Source of the DNA: Lachnospiraceae bacterium UBA3401
GTDB taxonomy: Bacteria > Bacillota > Clostridia > Lachnospirales > Lachnospiraceae
Length of the DNA: 29,336 bases
Assembly (NCBI GenBank): GCA_002358575.1
Contig: DEPD01000005.1
Coordinates: forward strand, 1 to 29,336
Reading direction: 5' to 3'
The translations under genes were made by a program, and so were the position numbers. The stretch's first letter is position 1. Each line of letters starts with the position of its first letter. A model generated the notes under the pieces. It made no database searches. It saw only the letters and a program-made list of their open reading frames with translations, and was not told where the DNA came from. Below, piece by piece: positions 7,703 through 14,915 of this stretch.

Positions 7703-9089
7703 TTATCTCTTTGGATACATGCTTAGCCGCAGTTGTCTGCCCCGCATTTACGCCTTCTGTGCTCTCCGACTGAAACAATATCTTTAGAGTCAACAACATC
7801 AGTTTCAGATCAAGCCACACACTGTAATTTTCAATATAAAATAAATCCAGTTTTAGCTTGTCATACGGCGTCGTATTGTATTTTCCATACACTTGCGCAT
7901 ACCCTGCAAGCCCAGCCTTAACCTTTGTGCGAAACGTAAACTCTGGCATATCTTCCTGATACTGTCGGATAATCTCTGGTCGCTCTGGTCTTGGACCAAT
8001 AAAGGACATTTCTCCACTCAATATATTAAAAAGCTGTGGAAGTTCATCAATTCGCACCTTTCTAATAAATTTGCCAATTGGTGTAATACGGCTGTCATTC
8101 TTTTCTGCAAGTCTAGCGACGCCATCTTTCTCGGCGTCGGTGCGCATACTCCGAAACTTTAATATCTGAAACTCCCGCATATCCCGTGTACAGCGCACCT
8201 GCTTGTAAAATACAGGACCACCATCATACAATTTTATAGCAATGGCCGTCACAAGCATAAACGGCGATGCAGCAATCATCAACAGCAACGAACACACAAT
8301 ATCAATCAGCCTTTTGACCACGCGCTGCTCAATTGTCATGGCATATTCCCGCGTGAGCAATATTGGCGTGTCAAATAGATGAAGCTGGTCTGATCCCTTT
8401 ATCATAATATCTGGAATTTTGGGCATCATATACACTCGGATTCCTCTGCTATAGCAAAATTTTAACAGCTTGTTGCGAAGCGCTGTGTCCATATCCCACA
8501 ATATTACACCGTCATAGTTCGTTAAAATCTCTTGCTCTAGCGCATGCAATCCGTCACTCTCAAAAGCACACTTCACAATATTGTACTTGTCTTTGCGCGA
8601 CTCAAATTTCATTAAAATGTCCTCTGTCGGTCGCTCTCCACTGATAAACAGTAAATTCTTAGGCGGAAAAAAACGCTGATACAATTTATGGCTGACAAAG
8701 GTCCAAGCAGCAGCTACAATAATCTGCCCCAGCATCATAAGCAAAAGCGGATAGGGCGTGACAAGCCCTAACGACAACAGGGAAATCTGAAAGTAAGAGA
8801 CAATATTTGTACACAGCAGCGAGATCACCTGAGAAAAGAACACATCCATCGGTTTAAGGTATCCTACCTTAAGTCCTCCATAAGTCGCTGAAAAAAATAA
8901 CAACAATATAAAATAAACGGCGGCCAAAAGCCAGAACCCTTTTCTGTGAAAGCTTCTCCACATACCGCTCTGCATAATGTCATTGTAGATGTTCTGCCAG
9001 ACATAGATATACAAGATTGTCTGAACAAATAACCCTATTAACGACAACTGTAATATAATTGTTCTTTTTACTGCCTCTATCCGTCCCAC
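7680..9089 (-). CDS. Polyprenyl-phosphate sugar phosphotransferase (WbaP/EpsL type)
   Basis: This enzyme starts repeat-unit synthesis by moving a sugar-1-phosphate from its nucleotide onto undecaprenyl phosphate in the membrane. The 469 residues hold four N-terminal membrane helices (to about 125), a central cytoplasmic Rossmann-like region (about 145-240), and the catalytic bacterial sugar transferase domain. That domain has KRLIDIVCSLLLMI membrane entry, GGPVFYKQVR, LKFRSM, the DELPQLFNILSGEMSFIGP core and RPE. The start is GTG at 9089 with CAGGAGG seven bases upstream. The last 30 residues form a polar tail beyond the usual family end. It overlaps the wzz-like gene by 23 bases. Whether glucose, galactose or another sugar is used cannot be told. 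Confidence 0.9.
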   Translation of the reverse strand: MGRIEAVKRTIILQLSLIGLFVQTILYIYVWQNIYNDIMQSGMWRSFHRKGFWLLAAVYFILLLFFSATYGGLKVGYLKPMDVFFSQVISLLCTNIVSYFQISLLSLGLVTPYPLLLMMLGQIIVAAAWTFVSHKLYQRFFPPKNLLFISGERPTEDILMKFESRKDKYNIVKCAFESDGLHALEQEILTNYDGVILWDMDTALRNKLLKFCYSRGIRVYMMPKIPDIMIKGSDQLHLFDTPILLTREYAMTIEQRVVKRLIDIVCSLLLMIAASPFMLVTAIAIKLYDGGPVFYKQVRCTRDMREFQILKFRSMRTDAEKDGVARLAEKNDSRITPIGKFIRKVRIDELPQLFNILSGEMSFIGPRPERPEIIRQYQEDMPEFTFRTKVKAGLAGYAQVYGKYNTTPYDKLKLDLFYIENYSVWLDLKLMLLTLKILFQSESTEGVNAGQTTAAKHVSKEINDGEKSG

Positions 9090-9123
9090 TGTCCAGCCTC
9101 CTGCCTGTAATGCAGCCTAAATC

Positions 9124-9196
9124 GTTACTGTTCACTCGTTCATAAAAATAGTGAGAATCATGCGCCAAAATGCGTGCCTTTTCGCATTTTGTGTGC
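9124..9196 (-). repeat. Hairpin repeat, copy B
   Basis: This is the inverted second copy of the element at 8-91. On the minus strand it reads GCACA, a 9-bp stem CAAAATGCG / CGCATTTTG (9183-9191 and 9166-9174), an AAAAGGCA loop, GCGC, then an AT-rich stretch ending in GAGTGAACAGTAAC. Relative to copy A, one stem pair has flipped from C-G to G-C, a compensatory change that keeps the pairing. It sits in the 177-base gap between two co-oriented polysaccharide genes. Confidence 0.6.
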
Positions 9197-9202
9197 AAAA
9201 AT

Positions 9203-9265
9203 GTTGCAGTTCACACTTAGGAGAATTAAATTGGTGCTAAAATATAGTGGGGTGTGAACTGTAAC
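9203..9265. repeat. 14-bp inverted repeat GTTGCAGTTCACAC / GTGTGAACTGTAAC
   Basis: The arms at 9203-9216 and 9252-9265 are complementary except for one position, which is a G-U pair if read from the plus strand. They are separated by 35 bases. The same box occurs in looser form at the ends of hairpin copies A (78-91) and B (9124-9137), so four related boxes are present. It could be a binding site, a mobile-repeat end or a structured spacer. No clear U-tract supports a terminator. Confidence 0.5.
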
Positions 9266-9266
9266 C

Positions 9267-10049
9267 CTAAATCCGTCTCAACACAGCCCGAAATGCCCAG
9301 AAAAACATACAGTACACACTTTCTGCGACAGACAGCTTTTCCTGCCTGCGATACAGATTCCAAATCCTTTTGACTGCTGTCAGTTTGTTTGACGACAATG
9401 TATCTGCGCTTCTTCTGTATCTCACCAGATTCTTATCAATCCCATATCCCGCACCATGTCTTTTCAGAATCCGCCACCATGCGGCTGTATCCTCGCTCGC
9501 AATCTGCGGCATATAGATATCCTCGTCCGGGATTTTCTCTCTGTCAATCATCACTGTGGAAGTAAAAATTGTTGTATTTTTCAGTGCCTGTCGATATGTG
9601 ATACGCCTAGGTACATGTACCACCTTTCCCAGCCCTTCCCCAGACACATCTGCAAATTCATAACTCATAAACACAAAACCGGCATTGGTATTCTCTGTCC
9701 GTTGTATGTCTCTTAGTGATTCAACCTCTACCGCAAGCTTATCCGGCAGCCAGATATCATCCGCATCCAGATAACAGATATACTGCCCGCAAGCCTCTTT
9801 GACACCTCTGTTTCTCGCCTCCGCAGCACCACTATTTTTCTTGAGTGATACAAGTTTTATACGCTGGTCTGTGCTGCTTTTCTCCTGAATATATTCCCGA
9901 CTTTTATCACTCGAACAATCATCCACCAACAAAAGCTCCCAATTTGTATAAGTTTGCGCCTGCACACAATTAATCGTCTGCCGGATAAACTGTTCTGCAT
10001 TGTACACTGGCACAATAATGCTTACAATCCCCGCCCTTTTTTCGCCCAT
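9267..10049 (-). CDS. GT2 family glycosyltransferase
   Basis: This is a classical GT-A inverting glycosyltransferase of 260 residues: VSIIVPVYNAEQFIRQTINC at the start, LLVDDCSSDKS (nucleotide-binding aspartates, about 40-50), SGAAEARNRGVKEACGQYICYLDADD with the DAD metal motif near residue 96, and SEDTAAWWRILKR, where the ED pair is the probable catalytic base region. It has no membrane segment. It begins two bases after the stop of the GtrB-like gene upstream and ends before a 177-base repeat-rich gap, making it the last gene before the initiating phosphotransferase. Substrate unknown. Confidence 0.87.
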   Translation of the reverse strand: MGEKRAGIVSIIVPVYNAEQFIRQTINCVQAQTYTNWELLLVDDCSSDKSREYIQEKSSTDQRIKLVSLKKNSGAAEARNRGVKEACGQYICYLDADDIWLPDKLAVEVESLRDIQRTENTNAGFVFMSYEFADVSGEGLGKVVHVPRRITYRQALKNTTIFTSTVMIDREKIPDEDIYMPQIASEDTAAWWRILKRHGAGYGIDKNLVRYRRSADTLSSNKLTAVKRIWNLYRRQEKLSVAESVYCMFFWAFRAVLRRI

Positions 10050-10051
10050 GC

Positions 10052-10975
10052 CTAAAATTCTTCCTTTATAAGATATTTGGGCCGGTCCTTCACTTCCATA
10101 TACATTTTACTCATATACTGCCCCATAATGCCAATACAGAGCAGCTGAACGCCACCAATTAAAGAAATAATACACATCATAGACGGCCAGCCAGCAACTG
10201 GGTCCCCGTAAAGCAGCGCTCTGACAAAGATAAAAATCATAAACACAAACGCAACGACGCAAAACAAAATCCCAAATATAGATGCGATTGACAAGGGCGC
10301 CGTCGAAAATGCCATAATTCCATCTAAAGAATACAAAAACAGTTTCCAGAAAGACCATTTTGTCTCACCTGCTGCCCGCTGTACATTCTCATACTCCATC
10401 CATTTTGTCTGATATCCAACCCAGCCAAAAATTCCTTTTGAAAAACGATTGTACTCCCGCATTGACAAAATCGCATCTGTCACTTTGCGTGTCATTAGTC
10501 TGTAATCTCTGGCTCCATCAACAATCTCTGTCTTGGAAATCCTTCGCATAAGACCATAAAATCTTCTGGCAAAAAATGATCGGATTGGCGGCTCTCCTTT
10601 CCTATCCACACGCCTTGTCGCCACAGAGTCATACCCCTGTTCTATATAACCATACATCTCAGGCAAGATTGCCGGTGGATCCTGCAAATCGGCATCCATC
10701 AATACCGTAAAGTCTCCCTCCGCTTTCTCAAGCCCTGCTATTATGGCAGCTTCCTTTCCAAAATTCCTAGAAAACGAAACGAGGTGTACCCGCGCATCCT
10801 TTTCCCGCAGCGCTTTTACTGCCTCTACAGTTCCATCTTTGGAACCATCATCTACAAATATAAACTCAAACTCCACATCCTTCTCATGGAAAAAAGATTC
10901 CTGCTTCACTGCTTCTGCATAAAAAAGCGGCACACTCTCCTCCTCGTTATAACAGGGCACAATAATACTCAACAT
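10052..10975 (-). CDS. GtrB/DPM1-like polyprenyl-phosphate glycosyltransferase
   Basis: This protein is GT2 with two C-terminal membrane helices, the architecture of GtrB/YkoT/ArnC-type enzymes that attach glucose or a related sugar to undecaprenyl phosphate for later side-chain addition. Motifs are LSIIVPCYNEEESV, FVDDGSKDGT, FGKEAAIIAGLEKAEGDFTVLMDADLQDPP (split here only to name it: the DAD metal site is near residue 92), DGARDYRLM and the hydrophobic pair at about 220-245 and 260-285. The frame can also open at a TTG at 11008. I prefer the ATG at 10975 because MLSIIVPCYNEE is the standard start and GAAGG lies 11 bases upstream. The gene suggests that the polymer, or a teichoic-type acceptor, carries a side-branch sugar. 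Confidence 0.85.
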   Translation of the reverse strand: MLSIIVPCYNEEESVPLFYAEAVKQESFFHEKDVEFEFIFVDDGSKDGTVEAVKALREKDARVHLVSFSRNFGKEAAIIAGLEKAEGDFTVLMDADLQDPPAILPEMYGYIEQGYDSVATRRVDRKGEPPIRSFFARRFYGLMRRISKTEIVDGARDYRLMTRKVTDAILSMREYNRFSKGIFGWVGYQTKWMEYENVQRAAGETKWSFWKLFLYSLDGIMAFSTAPLSIASIFGILFCVVAFVFMIFIFVRALLYGDPVAGWPSMMCIISLIGGVQLLCIGIMGQYMSKMYMEVKDRPKYLIKEEF

Positions 10976-11009
10976 CTTTGCATATGCCTTCAACTGCCTA
11001 TCCTCCAAT

Positions 11010-11399
11010 TCACTTATCGGACTCCATCGTATCTCTAATCAATCCGGCGATTTTCGCTATGACCTCTTTGTTGGTAGGTCTTGTAGTTATATTTTTATAG
11101 CTTTTCTCAAATAATGTTTTAAAGGGTTCTGATTCTTTTCCATTCCATGCTGTCTCTATCGCATTTCGTATTGCACGCTCAACATGTTTATCTGTAGTAT
11201 TATAACGCTTTGCCACCTCTGGATACAAACATTTTGTGACAGCGGTTAAAGTTTCAGGTTCTTGATAAGCTATTAGGACCGCTTCCCGCAGATAGCGGTA
11301 TCCCCGCTGTCTCGCCTGAAATCCCAATCTAATCATATGGCATGTAGTTTGTCTGAGGATATCTGCTCTCGAACACTCATCATCCATATTTACTTTCAT
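11010..11399 (-). CDS. Stand-alone Spo0A C-terminal DNA-binding domain protein
   Basis: The 129 residues align over their length with the effector domain of Spo0A: an LGFQARQRGYRYLREAV segment, VTKCLYPEVAKRYNTT, the recognition-helix block HVERAIRNAIETAW, and a TRPTNKEVIAKIAGLIRD end. The phosphorylated receiver domain of Spo0A is entirely absent, and only about 15 residues precede the first helix. The DNA-contacting helix looks intact, so DNA binding is likely, but phosphorelay control is not. It lies inside the polysaccharide cluster between fcl (22 bases away) and the GtrB-like gene, so a local regulator of the cluster is a fair inference. The start is uncertain: GTG at 11402, ATG at 11399 or ATG at 11387, with only a weak AGGA upstream. 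Confidence 0.85.
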   Translation of the reverse strand: MKVNMDDECSRADILRQTTCHMIRLGFQARQRGYRYLREAVLIAYQEPETLTAVTKCLYPEVAKRYNTTDKHVERAIRNAIETAWNGKESEPFKTLFEKSYKNITTRPTNKEVIAKIAGLIRDTMESDK

Positions 11400-11421
11400 C
11401 ACATCCTAATTCGCCAAATTT

Positions 11422-12363
11422 CTATAATCTGGCGTTTCCTGCATTCTCACAAAACCATTCGTAAGCAAGACGGACGCCCTCTTCAAGAGTCACCTTATGC
11501 GTCCAACCCAATTCATGAAGCTTTGTCACATCAGTGAGCTTTCTTGGCGTGCCGTCTGGCATGTTCTCATTCCAGACAATCTCTCCTTGGTAGCCGACTA
11601 CACGCTGAACTGTGCTAGCAAGTTCTCTGATAGAAACCTCCTCCCCTGTACCAATATTGACATGCTGCTCTCCGTCATAGTGCTCCAGCAAAAATATACA
11701 AGCATCCGCCATATCATCCACATACAGAAATTCCCGCAGCGGTGTCCCTGTTCCCCACAATTCTACAGTTGGCGCATTCTTTTGTTTTGCATCATAAAAT
11801 TTTCGAATCATCGCCGGCATCACGTGAGAACCCGAGAGGTCATAATTATCATAGGGTCCATAGAGATTTGTTGGCATACAGCTAATAAAATTGTCTCCGT
11901 ACTGCCGCTTAAAAAATTTGCACATTTCCAGCCCCGCAATCTTTGCGATTGCATATGCCTCATTTGTCTCCTCCAACGGTCCTGTCAGCAGTGCCTCCTC
12001 TGGAATCGGTTGCGGCGCCATGCGGGGATAGATACAAGTGCTTCCTAGAAACAGCAGCTTTTTTACCCCATAGTCATGGCAGCACTGAATTACATTGCAC
12101 TGAATCTGCATATTTTCATAGGCAAAATCTGCAGGCGTTGTATTGTTGGCATTAATTCCGCCAACCTTCGCCGCCGCAAGCACTACCACATCCGGTCGTT
12201 CCTTTGCGAAAAAATCCCGCACTGCCTGTTGATTTGTAAGGTCTAGTTCCTTGTGCGTTCTGCCAATCACATTTTTATATCCATTTTTATCAAGACTCCG
12301 CATAATCGCGGAGCCAACGAGTCCTCTATGTCCTGCCACATAGATTTTATCAGACTGAATCAT
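11422..12363 (-). CDS. fcl: GDP-L-fucose synthase
   Basis: This is an NADPH-dependent epimerase-reductase that turns GDP-4-keto-6-deoxy-mannose into GDP-L-fucose in the cytoplasm. It is a short-chain dehydrogenase of 313 residues with IYVAGHRGLVGSAI (dinucleotide-binding glycine motif, 7-20), AAAKVGGINANNT, LGSTCIYP with the catalytic serine, and EAYAIAKIAG with the catalytic tyrosine-lysine pair. These are the hallmarks of Fcl/WcaG. It overlaps gmd by 14 bases, which matches their successive reactions. A GGAAGGAAGAA ribosome site supports the ATG. No mannose-1-phosphate guanylyltransferase gene is in view, so GDP-mannose must come from elsewhere. Confidence 0.95.
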   Translation of the reverse strand: MIQSDKIYVAGHRGLVGSAIMRSLDKNGYKNVIGRTHKELDLTNQQAVRDFFAKERPDVVVLAAAKVGGINANNTTPADFAYENMQIQCNVIQCCHDYGVKKLLFLGSTCIYPRMAPQPIPEEALLTGPLEETNEAYAIAKIAGLEMCKFFKRQYGDNFISCMPTNLYGPYDNYDLSGSHVMPAMIRKFYDAKQKNAPTVELWGTGTPLREFLYVDDMADACIFLLEHYDGEQHVNIGTGEEVSIRELASTVQRVVGYQGEIVWNENMPDGTPRKLTDVTKLHELGWTHKVTLEEGVRLAYEWFCENAGNARL

Positions 12364-13438
12364 TTCTTCCTTCCCTTCTTTGCGCCCTGTATTCCGCGCA
12401 TGAAATTCCTGCTGCCGCCCTTAGGTCAGCATCCATCATCATCGAAACAAGCCCTTTAAAATCGACTTTGCGTTTCCATCCAAGTTCCTTCTCCGCCTTT
12501 GCTGCATTTCCCCATAAAAACTCCACCTCTGCAGGTCGGTAAAACTCAGGATTGACATCGACAAGCAACCTTCCGTTCTCTGCGTCATATCCTTTTTCCT
12601 TGACACCTTCCCCTTCCCAGCGGATTATGGTTCCCAGCTCGCCAAATGCCGCCTCAACAAACTGGCGTACTGTGTGCGTTTCATTTGTCGCTAACACATA
12701 GTCGTTTGGTGCCTTTTGTTGAAGCATTAACCACATGCCCTCCACATAATCGCCTGCAAATCCCCAGTCCCGCTTGGCATTCATATTGCCTAGTGAAATT
12801 TTGTTCTGCTTCCCAGCAATCATATTTGCAATGGCAAGCGTGATTTTTCTTGTCACAAAATTTTCACCGCGTCGCGGCGATTCATGGTTAAACAAAATAC
12901 CATTGCACGCAAACATATTGTAAGATTCCCTGTAGTTCACAGTTATCCAGTAAGAATATAATTTTGCCACGCCATACGGGCTCTTTGGATAAAATGGGGT
13001 TGTCTCACTCTGTGGCGCAGTCTCAGGAAGTCCACCGAAAAGTTCTGATGTGGACGCCTGATAATATCTACAATTTCCTCCATTTACCCGAATCGCCTCA
13101 AGCAATTTCAATGTGCTCACTCCCGTCGCATCCGCAGTGTATTCTGGAACTTCAAACGACACACCCACATGTGACTGCGCCGCAAGATTATAAACCTCTG
13201 TCGGTCTAATTTCACCGATAATCCGCATTAGATTTGAAGAATCCGTCGTGTCTGCAAAATGGAGAAAAAATTTGATTTTATAATACTCAGACTGAATCAG
13301 ATGATCTATACGCATTGTGTTGGATATGCTGTGCCTGCGAATCAACCCGTGAACCTCATATCCCTTTGCCAGAAGAAACTCTGCCAGATAAGAACCATCT
13401 TGTCCCGTTATTCCTGTAATCAACGCTATATTATTCAT
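12350..13438 (-). CDS. gmd: GDP-mannose 4,6-dehydratase
   Basis: This enzyme converts GDP-D-mannose to GDP-4-keto-6-deoxy-D-mannose, the first step to GDP-fucose. The 362-residue protein shows ALITGITGQDGSYLAEFL at the start (NADP-binding), the GLIRRHS strand, NLAAQSHVGVSFE, an STSELFGG motif with the catalytic Thr/Ser-Glu, and SPYGVAKLYSYW with the active-site Tyr and Lys. It contains an FNHESPRRGENFVTRKI block typical of Gmd. Length is close to the family norm of about 345-370. An AAGGA precedes the ATG. It is followed by fcl with a 14-base overlap, forming a two-gene GDP-fucose module. Confidence 0.95.
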   Translation of the reverse strand: MNNIALITGITGQDGSYLAEFLLAKGYEVHGLIRRHSISNTMRIDHLIQSEYYKIKFFLHFADTTDSSNLMRIIGEIRPTEVYNLAAQSHVGVSFEVPEYTADATGVSTLKLLEAIRVNGGNCRYYQASTSELFGGLPETAPQSETTPFYPKSPYGVAKLYSYWITVNYRESYNMFACNGILFNHESPRRGENFVTRKITLAIANMIAGKQNKISLGNMNAKRDWGFAGDYVEGMWLMLQQKAPNDYVLATNETHTVRQFVEAAFGELGTIIRWEGEGVKEKGYDAENGRLLVDVNPEFYRPAEVEFLWGNAAKAEKELGWKRKVDFKGLVSMMMDADLRAAAGISCAEYRAQRREGRNDSV

Positions 13439-13516
13439 TTAAATCCTTTTTCCTTTCCAAATTCTATCATAACTTCCAATCTCTTCCATTTTCTCTTTTA
13501 GTATACAGATACTTTA

Positions 13517-14392
13517 TCAATATGACAAGTCCTTTATATATTCTGCAATGGCCTTTTCCCAATCTGCAAATCTGTAATCCGTCGTCAAAGCAAGCATATA
13601 ATTCTCAAGCACAGAATACGCTGGTCTTGGCGCGATAATTCCCTTTGTATTTTTGTTGTACTGCTCTGTTGTCACTGTCTCAACGACCGTATGCTTACCA
13701 GTAAGTCTGTATATTTCTCTTGTAAAATCAGCCCAGTTTGTAATGCCCTCACAAGTGCCGTGAAAAAGTCCAAAATTATCAGTCGGCAGCAGATGGACAA
13801 TCGCTCCTGCAAGCTCGTCTGCACTTGTAGGAGAACCAAATTGATCACCTACGACCGTGACCCGATCATGCTGTTCTGACAAATGAAGCATTGTCTTTAC
13901 AAAATTTTTTCCATCGCCATACAGCCATGCAGTGCGAACTATAAAATATTCTTCTGCAAATTCCTTGACAAACTGCTCACCCGCAAGTTTTGTCTTCCCA
14001 TACACCGCCTTTGGGTTAGGTTTGTCAAACTCCGTGTACGGCGTACTTGCGGTTCCGTCAAATACATAATCTGTGGAGATATGCATCAGTCGCGCATGGT
14101 ATCTCGCCGCCGCAATACTTAAGTTTCTTGGACCGATTGCATTGATTTTATATGCATTGTCCACATCTGTCTCACAGCCATTTACATTGGTGTGCGCTGC
14201 ACAGTTAATGATTGCAAACGGTTCCACTTCCGATACAAACTTGTCCACCGCCTCTACGTTCGTGATGTCAAGCTCACCAACATCTGTGTTCACACACTCA
14301 AATTCCGTGCTGTCTTGATACTTTTTATTGATTGCGCGCCCGAGCTGCCCATTACAGCCTGTCACTATTATTTTCTTTCTTGCTTTTCCCAT
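13517..14392 (-). CDS. rfbD: dTDP-4-dehydrorhamnose reductase
   Basis: This protein reduces dTDP-4-keto-L-rhamnose to dTDP-L-rhamnose with NAD(P)H. Motifs are IIVTGCNGQLGRAI (nucleotide binding), INCAAHTNVNGCETD, ISTDYVFDG (STDYVFDG is the RmlD signature), and VYGKTKLAGE with the Tyr-Lys pair. The frame could begin at a TTG three codons earlier, but the ATG at 14392 gives a better distance to the AGGAAAGG ribosome site. The rmlA, rmlB and rmlC partners are not in the window. It is the first gene of the polysaccharide cluster and follows a promoter-like region. The Rml family call is strong, although some homologues act on other 6-deoxy-4-keto sugars. Confidence 0.88.
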   Translation of the reverse strand: MGKARKKIIVTGCNGQLGRAINKKYQDSTEFECVNTDVGELDITNVEAVDKFVSEVEPFAIINCAAHTNVNGCETDVDNAYKINAIGPRNLSIAAARYHARLMHISTDYVFDGTASTPYTEFDKPNPKAVYGKTKLAGEQFVKEFAEEYFIVRTAWLYGDGKNFVKTMLHLSEQHDRVTVVGDQFGSPTSADELAGAIVHLLPTDNFGLFHGTCEGITNWADFTREIYRLTGKHTVVETVTTEQYNKNTKGIIAPRPAYSVLENYMLALTTDYRFADWEKAIAEYIKDLSY

Positions 14393-14450
14393 AAAAATCA
14401 ATTTCCTTTCCTGTATTCTTTATCTTTTCTCCGAATCCTTAAGACTATTC

Positions 14451-14456
14451 ATTATA
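14451..14456 (-). promoter_or_regulatory. Candidate -10 box of the polysaccharide cluster
   Basis: A perfect TATAAT lies on the minus strand 59 bases before the rmlD start, between the hpr hairpin and the first cluster gene. At 17-base spacing the -35 region reads TAGGTT, which is poor, so an activator may be needed or the promoter may be weak. It is the only plausible promoter in this 185-base gap. Confidence 0.4.
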
Positions 14457-14577
14457 AGGAACTATGAATAAATAACCTATACATCTTGACTTGTCTATTT
14501 CTCCAATTACACATATCAAAAGGCCTCGCCGTAGCCCACTGAACAATTCCTAAGAAAAACAACAAGATTTACATGAA

Positions 14578-14604
14578 ATTAGTCCGAAGCAGCTTCGGAC
14601 TAAT
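14578..14604 (-). terminator. Terminator-like hairpin after the HPr gene
   Basis: A perfect 12-bp stem (14578-14589 with 14593-14604) closes on a 3-base loop, nine bases after the HPr stop. The following minus-strand bases are T-rich only in patches (TTCATGTAAATCTTG), so the U-tract is weak. Its position suggests it separates the glmM-HPr transcript from the polysaccharide cluster. Confidence 0.55.
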
Positions 14605-14612
14605 CTCATTCC

Positions 14613-14876
14613 CTACTCACCTAGGCCGTCTTCTATGACTTTTACCATAGTTGACAAAGCTTCGTTCTCATCGGAACCATCACAGATAATCTCAATCTCA
14701 TCGCCGCTTTTCACGCATGCCCCCAGCACGCTCAGCACGCTTTTAGCATTTGCCGTATTTCCACGGAATGTAAAGGTTATCAGCGCTTTGAACTGCATCG
14801 CTTCCTTACATAAGATACCTGCCGGACGCAAATGTAGCCCTGTTGGATTTTTAATGACTACCTTCTGACGCACCAT
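14613..14876 (-). CDS. ptsH: HPr family phosphocarrier protein
   Basis: This 87-residue protein has the HPr fold pattern: NPTGLHLRPAG with the phosphoryl-accepting His15 in the normal place, and NAKSVLSVLGACVKSG with Ser46, the site phosphorylated by HPr kinase in Gram-positives. HPr passes phosphate from Enzyme I to PTS sugar transporters, and HPr(Ser-P) acts with CcpA in catabolite repression. Because both His15 and Ser46 are present, it is not a Crh-type protein that lacks the histidine. The ATG follows GGAGGG. It lies 39 bases after glmM, without ptsI, so it may be either the general HPr or a paralogue serving a particular role. Confidence 0.85.
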   Translation of the reverse strand: MVRQKVVIKNPTGLHLRPAGILCKEAMQFKALITFTFRGNTANAKSVLSVLGACVKSGDEIEIICDGSDENEALSTMVKVIEDGLGE

Positions 14877-14915
14877 ATCTCATCCCTCCGAATTTCTAAA
14901 TCTTCCTATCGTACA

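Noticed and set aside
9090..9266. ops/JUMPstart antitermination element in the cluster
   Set aside because: The gap has palindromes but no recognisable ops core sequence.
14525..14543. GC-rich patch as a second terminator before the cluster
   Set aside because: Pairing is interrupted by a G-G mismatch and leaves only very short stems.
14402..14577. Possible 0A box for the Spo0A-like protein upstream of rmlD
   Set aside because: No exact TGTCGAA or reverse match was seen in this gap; a degenerate site cannot be judged by eye.
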